Shown: positions 17,341 through 26,279 of the stretch, piece after piece
Layout: every line of letters begins with the position of its first letter
How positions within the stretch are numbered: the first letter of the stretch is position 1
Assembly (NCBI RefSeq): GCF_000718005.1
Contig: NZ_JODV01000006.1
Reading direction: 5' to 3' (one strand)
Length of the DNA: 64,000 nucleotides
Origin: Actinoalloteichus_B caeruleus
GTDB lineage: Bacteria > Actinomycetota > Actinomycetes > Mycobacteriales > Pseudonocardiaceae
Program-made: the position numbers and the translations under genes
Notes under the pieces: model-generated
Told to the model about the DNA's origin: nothing
The model's input: the letters and a program-made list of their open reading frames with translations, nothing else
Database searches by the model: none

Positions 17341-17880
17341 TCACTGGTCAGAGCCTGATCGGCTCGTAGCGGGAGCGGTGTCGACCGCGTCGCTCCCCTC
17401 CGGGGCCACCCCGGGTCGAGCCGGTTCGTCCCCGGTGTCCGGTTCACTACTCGGCGTAGTGGTGTCGACGTAGGGCACCCGACTGGTGAGGATCACCCGG
17501 GTCTGGACGGCCATCACGCCGATCACCGTCAGTACGACGACGCCGAACAGGACTATCCGCGAGTAGAAGTCCTCGTTGCGCAACAGGGCCAGCACGACGA
17601 ACAGCACGATCATCTTGCCCAGCCACGAGCCGAGCACGGCCGCCGCCATCACGGTGGGGGACGCCGACGCGGTCATGACGCTGACCACGGTCGTGACCAG
17701 CATGAACCCGGCGGCCAGCGCGATCCCGATCGCCGCGCCCCACACCCCGGGAACCCCGTCGACCAGCCAACCGGCGCCCAGCAGCACCGGGGTGCCCACC
17801 CCGAGTGCCAGCAGCGCCTGACGCAGGGCGGAACGCAGTGTCCCCGCCACGGTGGCTGCCTTCACCGCACGACCCCTCAC
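17341..17880 (-). CDS. atpI: AtpI-like four-helix membrane protein
   Basis: A 179-residue protein with four predicted membrane helices between about residues 15 and 132 and a disordered acidic C-terminal tail (PSSEPDTGDEPARPG onward). It is the first gene of the atp cluster and matches the position and topology of the ATP synthase I protein found upstream of atpB in actinobacteria. Sequence conservation of this family is low, so the call depends largely on context. Confidence 0.7.
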   Translation of the reverse strand: MRGRAVKAATVAGTLRSALRQALLALGVGTPVLLGAGWLVDGVPGVWGAAIGIALAAGFMLVTTVVSVMTASASPTVMAAAVLGSWLGKMIVLFVVLALLRNEDFYSRIVLFGVVVLTVIGVMAVQTRVILTSRVPYVDTTTPSSEPDTGDEPARPGVAPEGSDAVDTAPATSRSGSDQ

Positions 17881-18047
17881 TCGTCGACTGCGCGGGACTC
17901 ACGTCCTCGCGCGGCACCATTGTCGCCCATACCCGGACCTCACCCGGCGACCGGGTGCCGGGCCGGCGCGCTCCGGCAACGCTGGTCACCGTGCGTGATG
18001 AGCAGGGAGGGGCGCGGGGCGCGGCGGCCGGATGTGGCCAGCGGCGG

Positions 18048-19211
18048 TCAGGGGCGCCGGCGGTTCGCGAGCTGGCGCAGCCGGGGCACGGCGGACACGA
18101 TCACCGCGAGGAGCAGCCCGCCCAGCACGCCCCAGACGACCACTGACGGGTCGAAGATGGTCACCGCGACCGCCCCGAACGCCAACAACGCCGCCCACAG
18201 GTAGATCAGCATGACCGCGCGGCGCTGGGAGTGCCCGATCTCCAGCAGGCGGTGGTGCAGGTGCATCTTGTCCGCGCTGAACGGGCTCTGCCCGCGCCGG
18301 GTACGGCGGATGATCGCCATGATCAGGTCGAGCAGCGGCACGAAGAGCACCGCCGCCACCACCAGCAGCGGGGAGAGCAGCGCGATCGCGTCGCTCGCGC
18401 TGTAGCGGGAGTAGTCGATGTCGCCGGAGGCCGTGGTGCTCGCGGCCGCGAGCATCAGGCCGATCAGCATCGACCCCGAGTCACCCATGAACAGCCGAGC
18501 CGGCTGGAAGTTGTACGGCAGGAAGCCCAGGCAACCGCCCGCCAGGGTGGCCGCGATCAACGCCGGCGGGTAGGCGCCGACGTCACCCCCCACGTCCGAG
18601 AGCAGGCCCAGGGAGAACACGCAGATCGCCGAGGCCGCGATGAACCCGATGCCCGCCGCCAGCCCGTCGAGGCCGTCGACGAAGTTCATCGCGTTGATCA
18701 TCGTGACGGCGAGCAGCACGGTGAGCACCGCGCCCTGGTTGCCGGAGAGCACCAGCAGCGAACCGACGCTGTCCCCCTGCTCCCCCCACGGCACCCAGAA
18801 GAAGAACCACTGCACGCCGAAGAGCACGAGGATGCCGGCGGTCATGATCTGGCCGGCGAGTTTGGTGATGGAGTCCAGCTCGAAACGGTCGTCGAGCATC
18901 CCGATCAGGACGATCACCCCGCCCGCGACGGCCACTCCGAGGATCTCGTAGGAGTAGTCGAAGGCGCGGCTGAGGACCGGGAGCCGCCAGGCGAGCAGCA
19001 TGCCGGCCACCACGCCGATGAAGATCGCCACCCCGCCCATCCTGGGCATGGGCTTGACGTGGACATCCCGCTGCCGGGGATGCGCCACGGCGCCGATGCG
19101 GATGGCGAGCAGCCGGATCACGCCGGTGACCAGGAAGGTCACGGCGGCTGCCGTCAGTCCCACGAGGAGGTACTCGCGGACCGGTAAGCCGGCCGGAGCG
19201 AAACCTGGCAT
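18048..19211 (-). CDS. wecA: WecA/MraY-family undecaprenyl-phosphate GlcNAc-1-phosphate transferase
   Basis: Polytopic enzyme that transfers GlcNAc-1-phosphate from UDP-GlcNAc to a polyprenyl phosphate, starting wall polysaccharide (arabinogalactan linker) synthesis. The product of about 387 residues has 10-11 membrane helices. Cytoplasmic motifs of the family are present: DDRFELD near residue 110, NAMNFVDGLDGLAAG near 176, and HLHHRLLEIGHS near 320 (the WecA-type HxHH loop, not the MraY form). The ATG is preferred; a GTG one codon earlier is possible. It lies between glyA and atpI, the usual actinobacterial arrangement. Confidence 0.9.
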   Translation of the reverse strand: MPGFAPAGLPVREYLLVGLTAAAVTFLVTGVIRLLAIRIGAVAHPRQRDVHVKPMPRMGGVAIFIGVVAGMLLAWRLPVLSRAFDYSYEILGVAVAGGVIVLIGMLDDRFELDSITKLAGQIMTAGILVLFGVQWFFFWVPWGEQGDSVGSLLVLSGNQGAVLTVLLAVTMINAMNFVDGLDGLAAGIGFIAASAICVFSLGLLSDVGGDVGAYPPALIAATLAGGCLGFLPYNFQPARLFMGDSGSMLIGLMLAAASTTASGDIDYSRYSASDAIALLSPLLVVAAVLFVPLLDLIMAIIRRTRRGQSPFSADKMHLHHRLLEIGHSQRRAVMLIYLWAALLAFGAVAVTIFDPSVVVWGVLGGLLLAVIVSAVPRLRQLANRRRP

Positions 19212-19236
19212 CACGCTTGTCGTACCGCTTCTGTCG

Positions 19237-20520
19237 TCAGGCCGGACGGGGGTAGGCGGGGAGGGCGGCCACGAGCTCGGCCACCTCGGCGCCGACCTCC
19301 GCGAGGACGTCGTCGCCGGTGGGGGAACCGGGTACCGCGCGGACCGCTCTGGCGAGCAGCCGGGCGATCTCCGCCATCTCGGGCTCCCGCATGCCCTGCG
19401 TGGTGACGGCCGGCGACCCGATCCGGATGCCGGAGGCGACCGCGGGTCGGGCCGGGTCGAAGGGGATGGCGTTCTTGTTCAGGGTGATGCGGGCAGCCTC
19501 GGCCCTGCTCTCGGCCTCGGCACCGGTCAGCCCGAGCGGACGCAGGTCGAGCAACGCCAGGTGGGTGTCCGTCCCGCCGGAGACGGCACGCATCCCCGCC
19601 GCCTCCAGGCCGCTCGCGAGTGCCCTGGCGTTCACCACCACCTGCCGGGCGTACTCCTGGTAGGCGGGGCTGGCCGCCTCGCGGAGCGCGACCGCCTTCG
19701 CCGCGACCGCGTGCATCAGCGGACCGCCCTGGGTGAAGGGGAAGACGGCCCTGTCGATCGCCCTGGCGTGCTCGGCACGGCAGAGGATCATGCCGCCACG
19801 CGGACCGCGCAACACCTTGTGGGTGGTGCAGGTGACCACGTCCGCGTAGGGAACGGGGGACGGGACGGCCCCGCCGGCGACCAGCCCGACGACATGGGCC
19901 GCGTCGACCACCAGCACGGCTCCCACCTCGTCGGCGATCTCGCGGAACGCCGCGAAGTCGATCAGGCGCGGGTAGGCGGTGGCGCCGGCGATCAGCAGCC
20001 GGGGCCGGTGCTCCCGCGCGAGGTCGCGCACCTGGTCGTAGTCGATCAGTTCGCTGTCCGCGCGCACCCCGTAGGAGACCGCGTTGAACCAGCTCCCCGA
20101 GAAGTTGACCCGCGATCCGTGGGTGAGGTGGCCGCCCTGCTTGAGGTCCATGGCCAGCACGGTGTCCCCTGGCCTCGCGAACGCGGCGTAGACCGCGAGG
20201 TTGGCGCTGGCGCCCGAGTGCGGCTGGAGGTTGGCGTGCTCGGCTCCGAACAGTTCCCGCGCCCGCGCCGTCCCGATCTCCTCGGCGCGGTCGACCTGGG
20301 CGCAGCCCCCGTAGTAGCGGCGTCCCGGGTAGCCCTCGGCGTACTTGTTGGACAGCGTGGACCCCAGCGCGGCCAACACCGCCGGACTGGTCAGGTTCTC
20401 GCTGGCGATCAGTTGCAGCCCACCCCGCAACCGGTCCAGTTCCCCCAGGACCACGTCCGCGATCTCGGGGTCGGTGTCACGCAGGGAGTCGAAGTCCGGC
20501 CCCCAGAACGGCGTGCTCAC
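19237..20520 (-). CDS. glyA: Serine hydroxymethyltransferase
   Basis: PLP enzyme interconverting serine and glycine with transfer of a one-carbon unit to tetrahydrofolate. The 427-residue product has the PLP lysine in CTTHKVLRGPRGG near residue 231, the substrate-binding LIASENLTSPAVL near residue 37 and the folate-site region LPHSGASANLAVY-like (LQPHSGASANLAVY) near 97. It ends 25 bp before wecA. Another glyA copy is common in these genomes, so this may be one of two. Confidence 0.93.
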   Translation of the reverse strand: MSTPFWGPDFDSLRDTDPEIADVVLGELDRLRGGLQLIASENLTSPAVLAALGSTLSNKYAEGYPGRRYYGGCAQVDRAEEIGTARARELFGAEHANLQPHSGASANLAVYAAFARPGDTVLAMDLKQGGHLTHGSRVNFSGSWFNAVSYGVRADSELIDYDQVRDLAREHRPRLLIAGATAYPRLIDFAAFREIADEVGAVLVVDAAHVVGLVAGGAVPSPVPYADVVTCTTHKVLRGPRGGMILCRAEHARAIDRAVFPFTQGGPLMHAVAAKAVALREAASPAYQEYARQVVVNARALASGLEAAGMRAVSGGTDTHLALLDLRPLGLTGAEAESRAEAARITLNKNAIPFDPARPAVASGIRIGSPAVTTQGMREPEMAEIARLLARAVRAVPGSPTGDDVLAEVGAEVAELVAALPAYPRPA

Positions 20521-21010
20521 TGCTGGATGCTCCTCGCCTCGGATGGGAACGAGTAACCGCGTCGCCTCGCCACGAGCGTTGGCCCGACCGGGCCCCGCGG
20601 TGTCCGCCCGTCGTCAGGTCTCCACCAACCGGCGCCCTCGCGCGTCGCGGTGCCCCAGACCTTAGCCCTGGTTGGTGGCGCCGGGCACACCAGCCTCGGG
20701 ACGGGGAGGCCCCCGCGCGGGGGCGTCGGCGCGCCCGGAACCGGCGGGGACGCCGGGGCCGAACGCGCGCTCTCACGCTACTGCGTGATCTTGCTGTCAG
20801 GTCGGCGGCCCGATCTTCGTCCGGTCGGCGCGCCGTCCCCGAGCACCGAGGGGTCCCGCCTGTCGCGCCGTGGAGGGGCCAGCAGGGCGCCGCCGCCGAA
20901 GCCGAGGTCGACCGGCCCCACCCGCCTGACCGGGATGGCCGAGGCGATGCCTCGGCGCCCTGTCGTGCGGGCACCGGCTTCGGCGTCGAGGAGCTCGGCC
21001 GCCGGACCCC
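20521..21010. other. Intergenic region between glyA and the threonylcarbamoyl-AMP synthase gene
   Basis: 490 bp without a believable gene. A perfect 6-bp inverted repeat with a 4-nt loop (TCACGC-TACT-GCGTGA, 20773-20788) is the only clear structure. It could terminate the upstream transcript or act as an operator. No riboswitch that I can recognise is present. Confidence 0.45.
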
Positions 21011-21661
21011 TCAGTCCGCGACGGCCACCTCGACGCCGAGGACCTCGGAGATCTCCTCAGCCGACACCGCACCCACCCGCAGGATCTGGGGCGTGGGGCC
21101 GGTCAGGTCCACCATCGTGGACGGGGTGGCCCGCTCGGCGGCGCCACCGTCGAGGTAGACGGGGACGTCCTCCGCCAGCTGCTCCCTGGCCTCCTCCGCC
21201 GTGGTGGCCGGCGGCTGACCGGACCGGTTGGCGCTGGAGACGGCCATCGGGCCGACCTCGCGCAGCAGTTCGAGGGCCACCGGGTGCAACGGCATCCGCA
21301 GCATCACGGTTCCCCGGGTGCGCCCGAGGTCCCAGGCCAGGGAGGGGGCGTGGTTGAGCACCAGGGACAGGCCACCCGGCCAGAACGCCTCGATCAGGGC
21401 CCTGGCCGGCCTGGGCACCGACAGCACCAGGCCATCGATCGTCGTCCAGGACCCGACCAGCACCGGGACGGGCATGTCCGGGCCACGCCCCTTGACGCTC
21501 AACAGGCTTCGGACGGCGGCGGAGTCGAAGGCGTCGCACCCCAGCCCGTAGACGGTGTCGGTGGGCAGCACGACGAGCTGGCCGGCGCGCACCGTCTCCG
21601 CGGCGGCGGCGAGCCCCGCCTGCCGGGTCTCGGGAATGTTGCAGTCATAGCTCGTGCTCAC
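21011..21661 (-). CDS. L-threonylcarbamoyladenylate synthase (Sua5/YrdC family)
   Basis: Makes threonylcarbamoyl-AMP from threonine, bicarbonate and ATP for t6A37 modification of ANN-decoding tRNAs. The 216-residue product contains VVLPTDTVYGLGCDAFD near residue 34, KGRGPDMPVPVLV near 62, and MAVSSANRSGQPP near 146, all diagnostic. The GTG at 21659-21661 has AGGAT upstream and is preferred to a longer start. It lacks the C-terminal Sua5 extension. In actinobacteria it typically follows prmC; here the GH16 gene and spacer separate them. Confidence 0.93.
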   Translation of the reverse strand: MSTSYDCNIPETRQAGLAAAAETVRAGQLVVLPTDTVYGLGCDAFDSAAVRSLLSVKGRGPDMPVPVLVGSWTTIDGLVLSVPRPARALIEAFWPGGLSLVLNHAPSLAWDLGRTRGTVMLRMPLHPVALELLREVGPMAVSSANRSGQPPATTAEEAREQLAEDVPVYLDGGAAERATPSTMVDLTGPTPQILRVGAVSAEEISEVLGVEVAVAD

Positions 21662-22248
21662 ACGGACGATCCTGGCACCCCCGGTGACGGGGAGGGCAGC
21701 GGGACCTGCCCGCCGGTGGCGGACAGGGGAACGGCCCACCCGCTCCCGACCGCCGGGGCCGGTGCCAGCGTGCCCCGTCCCGCCCCCCTGGCCGAGCGGG
21801 GCGACGACGGCCTTCCCCTGGGGGTCCGGCGAGGGAACAGCCGTCCTCCGCGAAACGGACCGGCACGCGATGCCCTCGGCACTCCCGCGTTTTCCCGGCT
21901 CCGCTCCGACGATTCCCTTCGTTCACCCGATCGCCTTTCCCGCGTCCGCGAGTGGAACGAACGTCGAATGGCTGGCGGCGACTCCTTGTCATTCGCCCCG
22001 CACCGGGCGGGTGTACCCGCGATACGGCGAACCCGCAGCGCAACGGCGGCCACCTGGCCCGTTTTGGGCCGATTCTGACCACCTCTGATACACCGCACGG
22101 CGGTATCAGGAGGTCCGGACGGAAGCGGTTCCAGTACTCCCGCCAGCCTCGCCCCAACCCCACGGGACATCCGCGCCCTTGACATCGGGAACTGGCGGTG
22201 TTTTGTTTCCGACCACAATTCTTCCGCCCGTGAGTGGAGGTCATCTTC
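21662..22248. other. Divergent intergenic region upstream of the GH16 gene
   Basis: 587 bp between divergent genes. The outer 200 bp on the left are GC-rich. From about 21950 to 22240 it becomes richer in A/T and holds the inverted repeat listed at 22085-22109 and a small hairpin (GGCCC-GTTTT-GGGCC, near 22056-22070). No gene is seen. Confidence 0.5.
22085..22109. promoter_or_regulatory. Operator-like inverted repeat upstream of the GH16 gene
   Basis: Perfect 7-bp arms CTGATAC and GTATCAG separated by 11 bp, about 140 bp upstream of the glucanase start. The spacing of about two helical turns between arm centres fits a dimeric repressor. No regulator gene is adjacent. Confidence 0.4.
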
Positions 22249-23592
22249 ATGGCCCTTTCCCCTGTGCCGACGTCCGGTCGACGTGGCCGGAGAAGGAATG
22301 CCGGCGTCCTGGCCGCTGTCCTGGCCGTCGGCGCGAGTCTCGCCGTACCGGCCGCCCACGCGGACGTCGACCCGGCACCCGATGTCGACGCGTCGACGGC
22401 GCTGGCGTCGACGACGAGCGCCCCCTCCTCGGCGGTCGGGGCGACCCCGCTCGCCCTCACCTGGGAGGACGACTTCGAGGGTCCCTCCGGCGCCGCCCCC
22501 GACCCCGCCAGGTGGAACCACGAGATCGGTGGCCACGGCTGGGGCAACAACGAACTCCAGTACTACACGGCCGACCGCCGCAACTCCGCGCTCGACGGGC
22601 AGGGCAACCTGGTCATCACCTCGACCCGGGAGGGCACCGACGGGCTGAGCTGCCACTACGGCCCCTGCCAGTTCACCTCCGCCCGCCTCACGACGCAGGA
22701 CAAGTTCTCCCAGCGCTACGGCCGTTTCGAGGCCCGAATCCAGGTGCCCCGGGGCAACGGGGTGTGGCCAGCGTTCTGGATGTTGGGCGACAACTTCCCC
22801 GAGACACCCTGGCCGCACAGCGGCGAGATCGACATCATGGAGGTCGTCGGCCGGGAGGGTGGCACCGCGCACGGCACCATCCACGGCCCCGGCTACTCGG
22901 CCGGCGAGGGCATCACCGGCTCGTACACGCTGCCCGGCGGCCAGCAGTTCGCCGACGGGTTCCACGTCTTCGCGGTCGACTGGTCACCCGATGGCATGGT
23001 GTGGTCGGTGGACGGGCACGTGTACCACCAGGTCACGCGCTCCGACGTGGGCAACAACCCCTGGGTGTTCGACCAGGACTTCTTCATGATCCTGAACTCG
23101 GCGGTGGGCGGCAACTGGCCCGGCCCGCCCGACGACTCCACCCAGTTCCCCCAGCGGATGCTCATCGACTACGTACGGGTCTACGAGGGCTCGGGCACCC
23201 CGCCGCCCGGAGACGGGACCGGGACGATCAGGGGCATCGGCGAGCTGTGCCTGGACGTGGCCGGCGGCAACGCCAGCGACGGCACCCCGGTGCAGATCGC
23301 CCACTGCAACGGCTCGGACGCCCAGCAGTGGACCCGGGAAGGCGACACCATCCGCGCCCTCGGCTACTGCCTCGCCGTCGCCGGCGGCGACCCCTCCGCC
23401 GGCACCCCGGTGCGGATCGCGCACTGTGACGGGTCGGACGCCCAACGGTGGCGCGTCGAGTCGGGGGACATCGTCTCCGTGCTGGCCAACCGGTGCCTGG
23501 GCACGGAGCACGGCCGCTGGGACGACGGCACTCCGACCCTGATCTGGCACTGCACGGGCGCGGTCGACCAGAAGTGGTACCCGTACTGGTGA
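22249..23592 (+). CDS. Secreted GH16 endo-beta-1,3-glucanase with C-terminal ricin-type lectin domain
   Basis: Extracellular enzyme predicted to hydrolyse beta-1,3-glucans such as laminarin or fungal wall glucan. The 447-residue product starts at an ATG with GGAGG 8 nt upstream. Domains in order: Sec signal peptide (Arg-rich start, hydrophobic core, AHA cleavage near residue 38); GH16 catalytic domain (about 65-315) with the catalytic pattern GEIDIMEVVG (two Glu around Asp) near residue 197; a short Pro/Gly linker (GTPPPGDGTG); and a ricin B/CBM13 domain (about 325-447) with repeats such as LCLDVAGGNASDGTPVQIAHC and paired cysteines. It is an accessory gene set between housekeeping genes. Confidence 0.92.
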   Translation: MALSPVPTSGRRGRRRNAGVLAAVLAVGASLAVPAAHADVDPAPDVDASTALASTTSAPSSAVGATPLALTWEDDFEGPSGAAPDPARWNHEIGGHGWGNNELQYYTADRRNSALDGQGNLVITSTREGTDGLSCHYGPCQFTSARLTTQDKFSQRYGRFEARIQVPRGNGVWPAFWMLGDNFPETPWPHSGEIDIMEVVGREGGTAHGTIHGPGYSAGEGITGSYTLPGGQQFADGFHVFAVDWSPDGMVWSVDGHVYHQVTRSDVGNNPWVFDQDFFMILNSAVGGNWPGPPDDSTQFPQRMLIDYVRVYEGSGTPPPGDGTGTIRGIGELCLDVAGGNASDGTPVQIAHCNGSDAQQWTREGDTIRALGYCLAVAGGDPSAGTPVRIAHCDGSDAQRWRVESGDIVSVLANRCLGTEHGRWDDGTPTLIWHCTGAVDQKWYPYW

Positions 23593-23606
23593 CGGTTCAC
23601 CGAGTC

Positions 23607-23636
23607 GGGGAGGGCGGCCGATCGGACGCCCTCCCC
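23607..23636. terminator. Bidirectional terminator between GH16 and prmC
   Basis: A perfect 10-bp stem (GGGGAGGGCG and its complement) with a 10-nt loop in the 52 bp between two convergent genes. Confidence 0.8.
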
Positions 23637-23644
23637 TGGTCGGA

Positions 23645-24517
23645 TCAGGACAACGAACGCCGCAGGGCCGTGGCGAACCTCGGCCGTCCCGCCAGGTCGG
23701 GGTGGTCGGCGACCTCGGTGAGCACCTGGCGCGCCCGGAGCAGTTCGGGCACCGCCTCGCCGTGGGTGTCGTCATGTTCGAGCGCCAGCGCCCCACCTGG
23801 GCGGAGCAGCCGCACCGCGCAGTGCACGACGTGGCGGATGGTGTCCATGCCGTCGAGGCCGCTGAAGACCGCCGCGTGCGGATCGTGCTCCGCGACCTCG
23901 ACCGGCACGGGCGTTCCCTCCGGCACGTAGGGCGGGTTGCACACGACGAGGTCGACCGTGCCGTCCAGCTCCGCCAGCAGCTCCGGATCGCCGACGTCAC
24001 CGAACCGGAGATCGACCGGGCGGTCCCCCGCACCCACCAGCGCGTTGGCGTTGCGCCTCGCCCAGGCGAGCGCGCTCGGGTCCCGCTCGACCGCGTGGAC
24101 GGAGGCGTCGGGGCGGGCGTTGGCGAAGGCGAGCGCCAGGACACCGGAGCCGGTGCACAGGTCCACGATCGTCGGCTGCCTGGTGCGGCGCAGGTGCGCC
24201 AGCCCCCAGGCCAGCAGCAGCTCCGTCTCCGGCCTCGGTACGAAGACGCCCGGCCCCACGCTCACCGTGATCGCCCCCATGGCCGCCCAGCCGGTGATGT
24301 GTTGGAGGGGGATGCCCTTCGACCGTTCCCTGACCAGTCGGTGCAGTTCCTCGACCACGGAGACGGACACCAACGGAACCATCGTGAGCTTGGTGCGTTC
24401 CACCCCGACGACGTGGGCGGCGAGCAGTTCGGCGTCCGCGCGGGGGCTCGCGACCCCGGCCTCCCGCAGGATTCGTTCGGCCTCGGCGACGGCGAGTCGC
24501 AACGGCTGCTTGGACAA
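23645..24517 (-). CDS. prmC: Peptide chain release factor N5-glutamine methyltransferase (PrmC)
   Basis: SAM-dependent enzyme that methylates the Gln of the GGQ motif in release factors 1 and 2. The 290-residue product has a helical N-domain, the SAM-binding motif VDLCTGSGVLALAFA near residue 117 and the catalytic NPPYVPEG near 189. A TTG start at 24515-24517 (LSKQPLRLAVAEAE) with GGGAGG 8 nt upstream is preferred; an in-frame GTG 13 codons earlier is possible. It follows prfA, whose product is its substrate. Confidence 0.92.
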   Translation of the reverse strand: MSKQPLRLAVAEAERILREAGVASPRADAELLAAHVVGVERTKLTMVPLVSVSVVEELHRLVRERSKGIPLQHITGWAAMGAITVSVGPGVFVPRPETELLLAWGLAHLRRTRQPTIVDLCTGSGVLALAFANARPDASVHAVERDPSALAWARRNANALVGAGDRPVDLRFGDVGDPELLAELDGTVDLVVCNPPYVPEGTPVPVEVAEHDPHAAVFSGLDGMDTIRHVVHCAVRLLRPGGALALEHDDTHGEAVPELLRARQVLTEVADHPDLAGRPRFATALRRSLS

Positions 24518-24694
24518 TTCCTCCCCCTCCCGGTCCGGAACCCGTCTCCCCCGCACCAGCCAACCACGGCCAGCGCGGTGCGCCCGGTCAGCGGGCGCCC
24601 GACCCGACCAACCCGCCGACCGGGCTACCGGGGTGGTCCCCCGCCGGAGTGAGCGCCCCGCCGGGGAGGTGGGCCGCCGATCGGTCCTCGAACC

Positions 24695-25771
24695 TCAGGC
24701 CGTCGGTGCCGCGCTGCGTTCCATCCGCTCCTGGCGGTCGGCGGCGCTCAGCGCGTCCAACACCGCGTCGAGGTCGCCCTCGAGGACCTGGTCCAGGTTG
24801 TGCGCCTTGTACCCGACCCGGTGATCGGAGATCCGGTTCTCCGGGAAGTTGTACGTCCGCACCCGCTCGGAGCGGTCGACCGTGCGCACCTGGCTGCGGC
24901 GGGCGGCGGACGCCTCCCGCGCGGCCTGTTCCTCCGCCGCCGCCAGCAGCCGCGCGCGGAGCACCTGCATGGCCCTGGTCTTGTTCTGCAACTGGCTGCG
25001 CTCGTTCTGGCAGGACACGACGATGCCCGTCGGCAGGTGGGTGATCCGGACCGCGGAGTCCGTCGTGTTCACGCTCTGCCCGCCGTGCCCGGAGGAGCGG
25101 AACACGTCCACCCGGAGGTCGTTCTCGTCGATCTCGACGGCGACGTCCTCCTGTTCCGGGTACACGAGGACCCCGGCGGCCGAGGTGTGGATGCGGCCCT
25201 GGGACTCCGTCACCGGGACCCGTTGGACGCGGTGCACCCCGCCCTCGAACTTCAGCCTCGACCACACGCCGTCGGCTCGCACCGGGCCCTTCACGACCAT
25301 CGTGGCGTCCTTGATGCCCCCGAGTTCGGACTCGGTGACGCCCAGCACCTCGGTGCGCCACCCCCGGCGCTCGGCGTACCGCTCGTACATCCGCAGCAGC
25401 TCGGCGGCGAACAGCGCGGACTCCGCGCCGCCCTCCCCCGACTTGATCTCCAGCACGGCGTCGGAGGCGTCGTGCGGGTCGCGGGGGACGAGCAGCTCGG
25501 CCACCCTCGCCTCCAGCTCGGGGAGCTGGGCGGCCAGTTCCTCTGCCTCCTCGGCGAAGGCCTGGTCCTCGGAGGCGAGCTCCCGGGCGGCCTCCAGGTC
25601 GGTGCGCACCCGCTCCAGCTCGCGGGCGGCCTGCACGATGGCCGTCAGCTCGGCGTGCCGCCGGCCGTACCGGCGTGCCGCGGCGCGGTCCGCCAGCACG
25701 GCGGGGTCACCCAACCGCTCCTCCAGCTCCCCGTACTCGGTGAGCAAGCTCCGTAGCGCCGAGTTCTCCAC
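24695..25771 (-). CDS. prfA: Peptide chain release factor 1
   Basis: Recognises UAA and UAG stop codons and triggers peptidyl-tRNA hydrolysis. The 358-residue product has the codon-recognition tripeptide PVT (RVPVTESQGRIHTS near residue 188) and the catalytic GGQ in SSGHGGQSVNTTDSAVRITH near residue 230. The GTG at 25769-25771 has GGAGGG 6 nt upstream. The gene follows rpmE but a strong hairpin lies between them. Confidence 0.96.
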   Translation of the reverse strand: MENSALRSLLTEYGELEERLGDPAVLADRAAARRYGRRHAELTAIVQAARELERVRTDLEAARELASEDQAFAEEAEELAAQLPELEARVAELLVPRDPHDASDAVLEIKSGEGGAESALFAAELLRMYERYAERRGWRTEVLGVTESELGGIKDATMVVKGPVRADGVWSRLKFEGGVHRVQRVPVTESQGRIHTSAAGVLVYPEQEDVAVEIDENDLRVDVFRSSGHGGQSVNTTDSAVRITHLPTGIVVSCQNERSQLQNKTRAMQVLRARLLAAAEEQAAREASAARRSQVRTVDRSERVRTYNFPENRISDHRVGYKAHNLDQVLEGDLDAVLDALSAADRQERMERSAAPTA

Positions 25772-25837
25772 GCCGCACCCTCCGTCCTGACGACACGCCG
25801 GGCCCTGGTCACTGCCGACCGGACCCCGGACACACGC

Positions 25838-25880
25838 CGACGGCGCCCACCCCGCCAGCTCGGTGGGGTGGGCGCCGTCG
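25838..25880 (-). terminator. Strong intrinsic terminator after rpmE
   Basis: A perfect 16-bp stem (left arm 25838-25853, right arm 25865-25880) with an 11-nt loop, 6 bp beyond the rpmE stop. It implies that prfA is expressed from its own promoter or by read-through. Confidence 0.88.
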
Positions 25881-25886
25881 AAAGAG

Positions 25887-26099
25887 CTACTTCTTGCGGC
25901 GGCCGTAGCGGGCCTCGAAGCGGGCCACCCGGCCACCGGTGTCCAGGATCCGCTGCTTGCCCGTGTAGAACGGGTGGCAGTTGGAGCAGACCTCGACAGT
26001 CACCGCACCGGTGGAACGGGTGCTCCGGGTGGTGAAGGTGTTGCCGCAACCGCAGGTGACCTGCGTGGTCACGTACTCGGGGTGGATACCGGTCTTCAC
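25887..26099 (-). CDS. rpmE: 50S ribosomal protein L31 (zinc-binding type)
   Basis: Small protein of the large ribosomal subunit and intersubunit bridge. The 70-residue product keeps the zinc-ligand cysteines (CGCGN near residue 16 and CSNCHPFYTG near residue 37), so it is the C+ form that is usually replaced by a Cys-lacking paralogue under zinc starvation. The GTG start (VKTGIHPEYVTTQ) gives the family's normal length. It is flanked by rho and prfA, the conserved order. Confidence 0.95.
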   Translation of the reverse strand: MKTGIHPEYVTTQVTCGCGNTFTTRSTRSTGAVTVEVCSNCHPFYTGKQRILDTGGRVARFEARYGRRKK

Positions 26100-26279
26100 A
26101 GGTGTGTCCCTTCCTTCTTGGGCCGCCGGGTCCGCCCTGCCTGGTCGCCTGGCACTCGCCAGGGGCCGGGTGAGGGGGTGAACCGGAGCCGGGTTCGGCG
26201 AACCAGTGTGCCAGATGGCCACCGCGTCGCCGCCACCCTCCACAACGCGTGGGGGTCGCCGTCTGTTTCCGAACGCCCC

